Positions 32,845 to 43,475 of a stretch of 64,000 nucleotides of DNA are shown piece after piece. Below the pieces are notes generated by a model. It searched no databases and was not told where the DNA came from. It saw only the letters and a program-made list of their open reading frames with translations. The translations under genes were made by a program, and so were the position numbers. Position 1 is the stretch's first letter, and each line of letters starts with the position of its first letter. This stretch comes from Schizophyllum amplum (taxonomy: Eukaryota; Basidiomycota; Agaricomycetes; Agaricales; Schizophyllaceae): positions 1 to 64,000 of the forward strand of contig VDMD01000117.1 of NCBI GenBank assembly GCA_007026445.1, read 5' to 3'.

Positions 32845-35099
32845 CTACGCGAGCCAGCGAATAACATCGCCTTCCAGAGCGACACTGCGACTCTCTCCTC
32901 CACCCTCCAGACCATGCAACGCTCGCGCCACCTCCGTCGTATCAAACTCCTCGCACCTGTCTGCGGGAAGGGCCGCGTTGACATACGTGAGCAGCGCGCT
33001 CACGGTCAACAAGTCACCCGCCGCCGTGTCATACGTCGTGCGGAAGAGATGCGCCGCCGACGTATGCACGAAGGCGCGCCGGCCAGCCGCGGATGCAAGG
33101 TCCGCGCGGGGGGCGCGATACCCGGGAGACGATGGCGGAGGACGTGTGTACGAGTCTGCTCGACGACGGGCTGCCTCCACTGGACGACGGCGCGCGGCCG
33201 ACGGGGAGCCAGTGGCGAAAGATACCGGTATCATGCGAGGCGCTGGTGGCGACGAAGCTGTACGATGACCTCCCGCAGGGTGTTGCTCACGGCCACCCGA
33301 AGCACCAAGGAGATGGCGCGGGTCTTGATGCGAACTGGCGACGGGTGGAGGGTATAGGCGAGGACCTGCTGCCGACGGCGGCGGCACAGCGCAGACGATG
33401 CCAGAGTGCTCGTCTTCCTCCTCCTCAAACTCTCCATCGGCGTCGGCGTCGGCGTCTTCCTCGTCTTCGACTCTTGGACGGTGACTGGAGCTGGCAGCCG
33501 CACGAAGCTTCTGCATGCGACGTTCACTGGAAGGATAGGAGTCAGCCACTCGCACCGACGAAGCGAAGTTGCACTGACGTACTGTCGAGCGAGGCACTTC
33601 CCGCGGTGCTGCGTCCAGGGGTATGCGCAGTACGTGCTATCCTGCCGAAGCTGTACCCATTTCTGACAGAGTCGACAGAAAGCGCGGCTGGGCTCGACGG
33701 AGACGACGAGCTCGTCGCTGAGGAGATGAGCGCGCCGCTGCTCAGCGTTCCGTTTGCGCGCGTCCACCGGCGGAGCCTGGTGCACTTGGGTGGTCGGATA
33801 TCCTCCGCCGCCAGCGAGGCCTACAGTCGTCGTCAGAGGGCTGGTAGACGGGCTGGCTGCGGGAGCGCCGGGAGTGGTGAGGGCTGGCGGGCCTGCGAGA
33901 GGATGTGCGGGAGCTATGGCCCGTGGCGGCGGCGCGGCGTTGAGGAGAGCTCCCGGCGGAGGCAGCGTGCGCTCGATCGGGCTCGAGAGACGGCGCATTG
34001 GTGCCATGACATTCGACTCGACGGGAGGAGAGTTGCATGCAGTAGCTGCCTTCGCTCTGAAAGGCGTAACGTCAGGATCATGGCAGCGGGGTGTGTGAAT
34101 AGCACGCACAGAGCCACGACGGACGGTGGCTGACCGCGGCACGCAGTACGGTGCGTGACCCACTGCTGGATGGCTCGCGCATGGTCATCTGGGCTGACGG
34201 ATACCCAGTCGTCGCAGACGGCGCAGAGAACGCGCTCGCAGTCGAACTTGCGGATGTCGGAGTCCTTGGAGAAGGTGCCGTTGCGCTCCTCAAGAAGGTG
34301 CGAATTCTTGTTGCTAAGGCCGGCGTCAGCTCGACGACGTCAGAAAACAACAGCAACGCTCACATTTTCTTTGCCAGGCATGACTTCCTGTGGGCGTCCC
34401 AAGGAATGCTGCAGTACGTCGAGTTAGGACGGAGGCGTATCCACTTGTTACATGACCCGCAGAGAACGCGATAGGCCTCGAACTGCGCGACGTAGCGATC
34501 GTTGCGCAGGTACGCGATACGTTCCTCCTCGGTGCGCTTCGCACGGCGCCTTTTCGCCGGCGGGTGCGAGAGGGAGTGCGGCGAAGCGTCGGGGGCGTAG
34601 TAGGCGATAGTCGCCGTAGCAGCGGGCGGCGGCGAAGGCCCCCGGCTGTACTATGTGAGTCTCAAATCGACCTCCACAATATTCAGACACTCACCAAGCT
34701 GCACGATGTGCATCCCAGGCAGTCATGGAGAGCTCCCCCGTCTCCGTGTTGCGAAGGGAAACGCGGTTGCCGCAACGTGAGCATGGAGCGGTTGTGCGAG
34801 TATCAACGTGCTCGCTGGCGCGAGAGGCCTCTGCAGAGGTGTCCCTGCGCCGCGACATGGGCGACTGTCGGTCCTGTTCATCTCCTGATGGAGGTTCCTT
34901 GCGTTTTAGCGAGTTCCTGGGGTCACGTCAGTGGCACGTTTAGCGACATGCGGGGTAGGCGCACAGTTCGGGACTAGACGAGCGCTTGAGTACGGCGGCG
35001 ACATCATGGCTAGTCATCATACTGCTCAACCCGGTGAGTAGGATGGTGGGTGAAACAAGAGAGCGAGCTTACGCGTGGTCAGAGACGGGCGAGGACATG
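32845..35099 (-). CDS. Protein with four CCHC zinc-binding-like modules
   Basis: Function unknown. Model of seven exons with matching phases: 35074-35099, 34965-35021, 34695-34916, 34364-34645, 34110-34313, 33583-34056, 32845-33526 (648 aa); all introns are 48-56 nt with gt..ag ends. Four modules share C-x2-C, a W-x2-H and x3-C: residues C73/C76/H98/C102, C164/C167/H187/C191, C226/C229/H250/C254 and C391/C394/H414/C418. A basic patch (KRRRAKR) precedes module 2 and a long Glu/Asp-rich stretch follows module 4. The modules suggest zinc or nucleic-acid binding, probably nuclear. The C-terminal 150 residues (exon 7) are the least certain part. Start fixed by the first two small exons and a TATA-like site 52 bp upstream. 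Confidence 0.78.
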
Positions 35100-35150
35100 G
35101 CGGGGCGAGGAGCAAAAAGCAACAGACATGGGTGTAGAAATGAACCGCCC

Positions 35151-35161
35151 CTTTATATATT
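35151..35161 (-). promoter_or_regulatory. TATA-like box of the zinc-module gene
   Basis: aatatataaag on the minus strand, about 52-62 bp upstream of the ATG at 35099. The position fits a core promoter with a short leader. Confidence 0.55.
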
Positions 35162-38100
35162 TGAAGGTGCGTGTTCGGGTCCAAGGTTGCAGGCGGAGAT
35201 GTCTATTCCTGTGCGTATTACGCCATCAAGCGTTGCAGCCAACATACACAACCTTCAATGCACTTGCCTTCCACGGACTGAGGCGCTGCGTGTTTGACTT
35301 TCCTTTTCCGACCAGCGTTTCGAAACCAACACTGTCCCGCGATTCGCGCTAGATGCCCCGTTTATGGGTCCCTTTATTATCCTGACAGCGCCTGCACGAG
35401 GCTTGGAACTGATCAGCGTTTTTCGTCGTCGAATTTTGGGGCCACGCTCTTTGTTCCTTGGCGACTTCTCCCGAGCGCCGGTGAGATGCGACCCCTCAGC
35501 TTTCATTCCAGACCGCGGGCTATGCGCTGACTTGCCCGCAGCTCACCCCTTACGCTTAAGCTCAGTTTGTGCTATCTCCTCCGATTTCTTCCTCACTCCC
35601 AGCGGCGCCGGTTTACGCTCCAACGCAGTGATGAATGACTCAGGCCGGAGTCATCAGAGCGACACGCAGGCGCTCCATGTTCCGCCACGAAAGCGTCTAA
35701 AGCGGCCGACACCCCCTCGAGACATACGGCGAATCTTCTGTCTGTCAGCAATCCGCGATGGACCGCTCTCATCGGCCCACGCATGTCCGCCGGCCATTGA
35801 AGGCCCATTCTGTCGCGCGAGGCTAAGCCTGCGTACTGCTGTTCCGGACCGAGTCATTGACCCATGCGTGCATTCACTACTGTGCCATGCGCGGCGCTTT
35901 TCGGCTCCCTCACGTTCTCCGTTACCTCACACCCGATATGTTGTTGTCAGGGCGGCTATTGTGCGCGCACGGGGCTGCTTAAGCTCCGGAGCGTTATGTA
36001 CGGAGACACAGCGACGGTGCACGTTTCCTGGAAGCGCGTACTGCGACAGAGCTAGTGCGACTTCGTGCGTCTTCATCAAATCCCCTTGGTGCCGGCGAGC
36101 ACTCAGGCCTCGAGGCCGCGGTTTGGTACACCCTTGACATGAAGGGCGGAGTCAAGGGGAAGATGACAATGTCATGTCCGATGTGAGCTTCATTTTCCTT
36201 ACTTGATGCAGGCGGTGAACTTACACTGACCGGCATTCAGATTTTGACATCGCCATCCCGACGACATGTTCAATCACCGCCTTGATACTTAGTATCAATA
36301 CTTAGAAGGCCGAGAGGTAGCCGAAAGGCTGAGCCTTGTAAGTGTCCGGAGCCCAATGTGCTTGCATGTCACGTGCACCAGTCCTGCAGGGCTAGCTATT
36401 CCCTTCTATCGAACTTCTATGGTCACCAGTCACCGGTCACCCCCGAGCGCAGTCTCGGGATTAACACCCTCGACATCAGCCAGTAAACACGCCGACGTAA
36501 GTTTGTCGCCAGCTTCCATCTCCTGATGCGTACTTCATTGACGATGTTCCGTCGGGTCTCCGTCACTCTAGACCCGCTTTCGACGAGCATGACCTCCCTA
36601 GTCATGCAGCAATTTTGCGCTGGTGGCGTGTCGTCGCTTTGACGGATCCGCGGATTTTGGAGGCGTTCACCTTTAATATCCTACGTCGATTAGGTGATTC
36701 CTTCACTCGCTCGCCGATCTTTCGGCAACTGAACCTTTCGCGCTAGTCCAAGACAGCATTTCGTGTCTTCTCTTTGTCGCGAGATTCTGAGATAACGAGC
36801 AGGATGCGAACACGCTTTTCGAGCACAGCTGGATCCCACATCGAACAACGTCAGGCTCTGATTCGTTTGCCGCCGCTGCGACTATGAGGCGCCACATCGC
36901 TAGCGGATGATGATAAGTCCGCCTCTGCGTAGGGCAAGGACGCGCTCATCATCAGCCCGTCACGGACTCTTGAGGAGGTCGTGTCATTGTCAATGAACGG
37001 GCGCTTCCTACGCGCATGTTACGAGCGGTTTCGATCGTCCTAAGGTAACGTTCATGCTGTTGCGAGCGCTTAAATAATTGGGTGTCGAGCGAAATGTATG
37101 TACGCCACAATTTGACATACTTTTCTGTGATAACTGATGCCGACAGTCCCTTCCGTATACTCTCGTTCCCGGGTTGAGTCACTCTGATCTTCACAGAACT
37201 CCGCCGACGCCTCGACGCCGCTATCATGCGTAGCCGTCATTGTCAGACCTCGCGGCCGCACCTCGTGTCTCTCCCGCCCATTACACCACCAATCGCGGAA
37301 ATCAACAGTGAGGGGCAATGCGCCACGCCTGGACAAGGTTAGGCGCCAGTACGCGTTAAGACGGCAGGACAAGGTTAGGTTTGAGGACCAGTTGGGCTGT
37401 GTCAAGAACATTTGAGCTCATAGTCGATTATTCTTATTCGATTTAGACTGAGGAAGCTGATGGGGTTCAAACGACGTCTATTCGGTTCCCGCCGCCCCCA
37501 GTTCCTGCCTTATTCGGTTCTCGGGGGCCTTGGCGCTCGTCAACGTGACATCCCCGGCAGCTGCCGACCACCTAGCTTTCACGTCTTTTCTGTCTCTGAA
37601 GGGCTGAGGCTTCCGTATTCTGGAAAACGCTGCCATTTGAGCACATATGAGCAGCTCCAGGCCATTTACAGCCAAGAAGTCTGGCGTATAAAGACATGAA
37701 TGTCCATTTCGACCATTTCTCGATGTCGAACACTAGGCACGTGCAACAATGACGCCGGCTAGCACGTGGTAAGTTCAACTATGGTTCAGTGTCGCGTTCG
37801 CGTCGCGTTATTGTGCTGTTGTGTGACCTATCAGGCGAATTCCATGCTATAATCCATGAGGGTGGCCTCTCGTACAAATCAACTGCACTTGCCTTACAAG
37901 CACTACGCCAAGGCCCGACATACGCAAGCAAGTGCCAGCCCTCGGAAGCTGCCGGCAGCGGCGTCAATGACGCCGCGCTTGAGACGCGCCTGCATTTTGA
38001 TTAGCAGATATATCTCTTCATGTTACTTGATGCCAAAGGCTTGCAGAGTGCCTGCAGAGCGCAGCCATGTCGCTCATAGGCAACCCATAGGCGAGACGAG

Positions 38101-40256
38101 AGAGGCACGTGGGTCCGGATATCGTCCGGAGCCGACTTGGCGGCTTCCGCGAGTTTTCGGGTCCCTGACGTCCAGATCGAATAAGAATAATCGACTTTCC
38201 CCTCAGAACATTTCCACAGCTGTGATTGAGGTCTAGCTGGGAATGGCGACGATCTTGCTGAAGTGGCGGATCAGGCCATGACGGTTTCCGCGGCGAACGA
38301 GGATGCCGCGGAGATGCAGCATGTGGCATTGGTCGGGCGTCGGTCATTCGACTCTCTTCTCCACGACACGCGTACGACCTCATGTACCGCAGGATGGATG
38401 CAAGTTGAGCTTTTGTGAAGACAAGCAAAATCACCTAGGCAGACATACATAGTAAGGAGAGGTAGAGATCTCCGGCTTCCAGGTTCCGCGTGAGCCGCGC
38501 CGTGTCGAAATAAAATTTGAACTCGTCCAACGACTATCCAGACAGAAGTAGAATCGCCGTGACGCGAGGCGCAAAGCAACGAGAGGTGGAATCAGCGGTG
38601 AGACGGTGGTGCTCGGAGGTCGACGCTTCAGTATCCACCCGTAGGGCGCGGGGCTGCACAGCTTGCAATGTTGTACACTAGTCGGAGCGCAGCATGGTAG
38701 CATCGACGGGCATGCATTCCTGACAGATGGGCCGGTGCCAACGCGAGGTACTGGTACGACAAATCCATAAGCAGCAGGCTTCGAGAGGGGATCCGCGAGG
38801 CTAGCATTGCCCAGCTTTCGCGGCAAGTGACCTGGTCCTGAGACTTGTAATGGCGCCTTTTGTTAGCGCAATCGACAAGACAAGCGGGGCGACGTGAGCA
38901 GAAAATCCACAGTGGCAGAAGACGTCACGAGGGGCAGAGCGACGTGAAGTAGGTAAGAATTACGCTGAAGAAAGCAGATCAGAAATATGAGACCATCCGG
39001 GTGGCACGGGGAAGTATGCTTCCCCTCACAGGTCATGATCATGGTCCCCCCACACGAGAGAGGAGGACGGCGGTGAAACTCGTCTGCCGCTCATCATGAG
39101 AGAAAGCGAGCTGCCTTCATTCTGCATCACCACGGGCCTCACGCCGCAACGCCAACAACGTCGTGGTAGCATGAAGCCCTGGGTGAGACGATCCCTGAAG
39201 GAGGTTAGCGTCTCAATATGCCAGAAGCGGAGATGGAGACGTACGCGTTGACGCAAAGAACCAGATCCACAACACGGGTTGTGGTATACGGTAAACATGC
39301 GGTCAGGTCTGCTGTTGAGGTAAGAGAACAGCGTCAGGGCCTCGATAGTGGGGACTCATCGAGCTGCTGTCACTGTTGGAGGCCGTGCTTGTGGACAACA
39401 CGCATAGGGAGTCGCTCATTCATACCGGCGGAAGACAAGTTGGTTCCAGTATGCATGCATTTGCGTGGCTTGGAAAAGACGATCTGAGAAATAGGCTTGC
39501 TCAAGATGGTTGACCCACGTCTTGGGGAGCGCAAGCCCAGGATGCATAACGGGCAAATGACCATGGCCGCTCGCAAGGTTTTTTCTTAAACGTGTACAGG
39601 CGCTGTTGTAGAGGGCAGCGAGCCCACTTGTTTTTCGCCGCTTCATGGCGGAAGAACGCGATGAAGCCGGACGAGAGAGATGACATCGATGAAGGTTCGG
39701 ATTCGGGAGAGAAAATCAAGATCATGTGACACGCTAATCGGTCAGTCGGCATCTGCCGAAGTGGACCCACAACAGTCTGACTCAGCCTAGGGACCTGAGG
39801 CATACGCGTGATGCGAATGAGGCGGAGCACCTGAGAGAACTCGGGGCGTACAATGTACGTCGTTAGAATGAGGAGCTTGTGCACGAGGCGGAGCTCAGTG
39901 CACCTCCGGTGGTTACTGTAGATTTCAGCCTCACGCCGACATGCGTGAAGCTGGAAGCGCACCCTGATGATTGGCCAGATGTGGTAGGAGCAGGGGCCGT
40001 GAAGGCGGTGTACGTGGAGAACAATGTTCGGCGCAGTCGCTTGTTCGCATTTTTTCCTCCACAGGGCAAAGATGGGGAGACCCACATTTGCAAGAATGAG
40101 TGCTGAAGAGGACACGGCGGAGGAGGCACTGTCTGTATAACAGTATGTTCAAATTTCACAGAATGAACTTTTCGTCATGTAGCCGAACTCCTTGGCTCGC
40201 GACCGGGGATTCAACGTCCAGCCGCGCACCACACACTTGACGAGATACACAGAGCT
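35162..40256. other. Gene-poor stretch
   Basis: About 5.1 kb without a gene I can defend. Open frames of 100-257 codons exist (35364-36137 plus; 38431-38826 minus; 39501-40115 minus) but show no known domain, membrane pattern, repeats or consistent intron signals. A duplicated ggacaaggttagg motif lies at 37332-37380. The stretch is less GC-rich than its surroundings, which could reflect old decayed mobile DNA, but no transposase or terminal repeats are seen. Confidence 0.4.
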
Positions 40257-42831
40257 TCACAGTTTCGCAACCATCGCCCGTGTTGCCTCATACCGGTCTA
40301 CCAAAACCCGCCGAAGCGTCTTCCCCGTGGCGGATTTGGGTATCTGCAAGCCGAGCTTCTCAGTGCACTTCCACATATATGAAACCACTCACTCACCTCG
40401 TTCACTGCCTCCATACCGCCCCTCAGCCACTTGTACTTGCTTAGCTGCGCGCGATGCCAGCGGTCCAATTCGAGCAGCGCAGCATCTTCATCAACTTTCA
40501 TTCCCTGCGCTAACACGACCCACGCGCGTGGCACCCGCTCATCCTCCGTACGGCCCTGACCGCGCACGCCGGCGACGCAGACGTCCTGGGCGAGACCCGC
40601 GGGGTGCCGCAGGAGCACGTCCTCGATCTCGCGCGGGGATACCTGCGCGCCGGAAACTTTCAGCGTGTCCTTGGCGCGGTCGGCGAAGCTAGGGGAGATT
40701 TATCAGTGTTCATACTCTCAAGGGGGGCCATGGCAAGACATCGCTAGGCGGTCGGCGTGTCGAAACATGATAATATAATCGACTCACAAGAAATAACCGT
40801 TCTCATCCACGCCGAAGTAGTCGCCGGTGCGGATCCAGCGGGCGTTGTCCATTGAGCACTCAGAGGAGGAAGGAGAGTAAAAAGTCGACTGGGTGGCCGC
40901 CGGATTGCCTAGGTAGCCAAGCGCCGCGCCGGGGCTGAGGATATGGAGCTCGCCGACGGTGCCTCCTTCGCTACTGTCGAGAGCAACATCGCTACTCCCG
41001 TCAGCACCGTCGGCATTGTCGGCCGGGATGAGCTTCGCTCTCGTGCCGGGCATGAGGACGCCGAGAGAGTGCGGGGGAAGCGGGGGTAGGGGCAGCACCC
41101 CGGGCGGGGGCTGCACAATGGTGGCACCGGTCTAGAGGACATGAAAAAATCTTCTGATTAGATAGTGGCGGGAGCGCATGCATTGACCGAACACGCACCA
41201 GCTCGCTCATTCCGTGACCTAGGCGAACGCGGTGGTAAGCCAGATATCATGGTTTTAGAAACAGAAACCCCGGCGCGCACCTTCCCCTATCACCGCCTGC
41301 GGAACCTTGCTCGCGAACCTGTCCTTGAGCTCGGGCGGCAGGTGCGCGGCGCCCGATGTGACGCTGCGCACGGTTGCGAAGTCCGCCGCGGTGATATTGG
41401 CGTCGTGCACGAGCTGGTGGATGATGGAGGGAACGAGGGTAAGGTGGGTAACGTGGTATCTGACGAAGGTGAGTTAGTTAATCATAAATGGGTTTTTGAG
41501 ATAGATGCTGGTCTGATATACGCGCGCGGCAAGGAGGTGGGGATAGCTGACGTACCGTTGTATAGCCCTTAGCGCAGCCTCCACGTTCCACTTCGCCATG
41601 ATCACACTGGTTGCGGGGTCGATGAGTGGCCGGAAGCAGGTGTACGCGAGGCTGAAGCAGTGGTATAGTGGGAGAAAGGCAAGGTAGACGGGGATGCCTT
41701 CCGGGGTTGGGAGCTGTTCAGCTTTGTTAGCTTTCCCCGTATCATACTTATGGTGCTCGGGAAATTATGCGGAGCTCGCAAAGTCCTGCGGCGCTCGCAA
41801 AGTCCTGCGGCGCTCGCAAGAAATAAAATAAAATAAGAAAAACACTGACGGGCTCCTTCGTCGGAAACGCCTGCGCCAAAACCTGGCTTTGGAGACCCGC
41901 GAAACTGACGGCGCCGTGCCCGATCATGACGGCTAGTAGCGAGAGCGTCAGCTATCATACCCGTCACCCAGGCTCAGCGCTGCGACTGACGAACCTTTCG
42001 GCAGCCCACTGGTCCCGCTCGAAAACAGGACGTAGGCGAGCGTGTCGTGCTTCGCAGGTCGTACGCCGATGGGCGGGAGGTTCCGTGCAGCGGCCCTCAT
42101 GTTTGAGAACGCCCCCATGTTTGAGAACGCCCCCATGTTTGGGAACGCCCCCATGTTTGAGAACGCCCCCATGTTTGAAAACGCCCTCATGTTTGGGAAA
42201 GCCTTCATACCCGTCGAATATGGCCGATTATCCTCGCCGTCGTTATTCAGGAGATACACGCGGCTTCGGTCGAGCCCGACGTCCTCCGCTGCGCCCAGCG
42301 CGAGATCATCCGCTGCGCCCAGCGCGACAGCCAGAAGCTTGCGCGAGACGAAAAGGTGCGTGGTGCGGCTGAGTCGGAGCGCCTGCGTGAGTTCTGCGCG
42401 CGTCGAGAGCGCGGAGAGGAGGGCGAAGGGCGTGGTGAGCCCGAGGAGGCTGTGGACGAGGACCGGGAATTCCTGGATAATGGTATGATGTCGTGAGTCT
42501 TTCGTTGGACGGGACGATTTTCGTGGGACATTACAGAATCAATTAAACTTACCATGGAGTTCTCGCTGAAGACGCCAACCATATGCCCGCCCCCGAGACC
42601 GCCACCCTGCAGCTCCAGACCGCCTTGGGAAGAGGGCGAGCCCAGCGCAGTCATTCCGAGGACGACCTCAGACTTGAAATTTCGAAAAGTCATGGAGCGC
42701 CCCGAGACGGCGTCGATGTAGAGCGTGTAGTCTTGCCAGTCGGCTTGCTCGGGACGGCTGAAGAAGGTATGGTGGGCATTCTGCTCGGGCAGAGGCGGCG
42801 GTGTGGGCAACGGAGAGCTGTACACTGGCAT
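40257..42831 (-). CDS. 4CL-like acyl-CoA ligase (AMP-binding enzyme), peroxisomal
   Basis: ATP-dependent acid-CoA ligase of the 4-coumarate/acyl-CoA synthetase type: forms an acyl-AMP, then the CoA thioester. Nine exons fit in phase: 42553-42831, 41995-42472, 41850-41932, 41556-41713, 41281-41459, 41199-41218, 40788-41131, 40397-40688, 40257-40355 (643 aa). Visible motifs: P-loop SSGTSGLPKAV (244-254), GEGHGMSELTGAT (about 391-402), RTGDYFGVDENGYF (500-513), and PKSATGK with the catalytic Lys (617-623). The protein ends in AKL, a PTS1 peroxisomal signal. Oddities: a 20-nt exon, and a six-unit GAFSNM repeat (about residues 188-224) ahead of the P-loop. Substrate not predictable; a fatty or aromatic acid is likely. 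Divergent from the Opi1-like gene. Confidence 0.88.
42094..42207 (-). repeat. In-frame 18-bp minisatellite in the acyl-CoA ligase
   Basis: Six units of cccatgtttgagaacgcc (plus-strand view), encoding GAFSNM-type hexapeptides. Each unit is 18 bp, so length changes keep the frame. It lies between the N-terminal part and the AMP-binding P-loop, in a region where related enzymes usually have a loop. Confidence 0.88.
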
Positions 42832-43475
42832 GGCAGGCGCGGTGGCTCGGCGCACTAGAGACGATGAGCGCAGGAGCCAGAACAACAGTCCCTCGAGTCG
42901 CAACGTGTACCTGGTCAGCCTATACGTACAACACGGCCTCTGCAGGTGACTCAAATGGAAGTGACGGGCCGGCGCGAGACATTCAAAGCTCTTGTTCGAT
43001 TTGATGGCGGGTGACCGCAACGTGGCACGCGTATCTCGACGAAGACAATTCCCGTGCGCCTCGCTATTGTGTATGATTCTGGATCCCAAAGCTAAGATGC
43101 TATCGATGAATGAGATCCATGCCACCCCAAAGTCTTTGAGTCTGAAGCAGGTGATTTTGCGGTGTGTTTCGCCCCAACGGAGATCGTAATGTTGAGAATA
43201 TTCATTCTCAAAGGGATATGAGCGTAGCAGACAGTATAAGAGCCAAAGAAGAAGAGAAAAGGAGACGGCGCTGCTACTCGCAGCCAGGGGCCGAGATGAA
43301 CAAAGGAGAGCCGTATTTGGAAATCCGCCACAAAATTTGCATTTCCAACCGTGTGAACTTTGGGCGGGATGCGCGGCATGTGATCTGTGCATCATGGTGA
43401 ATTGCAAGAACAATCACATGGATAAATCCATTGTTTTCCTCTTCCCCACTCCTCATCGTTCCCCTCGACGCCGAG
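42832..43475. promoter_or_regulatory. Shared intergenic region between divergent genes
   Basis: 644 bp between the start codons of the acyl-CoA ligase (minus) and the Opi1-like gene (plus). It must hold both promoters. A weak TATA-like site (cagtataaga) is at about 43233. The minus-strand frame of the ligase stays open through much of it, but family alignment favours the start at 42831. Confidence 0.5.

Noticed and set aside
35364..36137. 257-codon plus-strand frame as a gene
   Set aside because: No domain, no signal or membrane pattern, no intron signals, and competing frames on both strands.
39501..40115. 204-codon minus-strand frame as a gene
   Set aside because: Both other minus-strand frames and one plus-strand frame look equally protein-like; no family recognised.
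42247..43413. Long upstream extension of the acyl-CoA ligase frame
   Set aside because: The ATG at 42831 begins family-like text (MPVYSSPLPTPP); the upstream part is unrelated and overlaps the divergent promoter.
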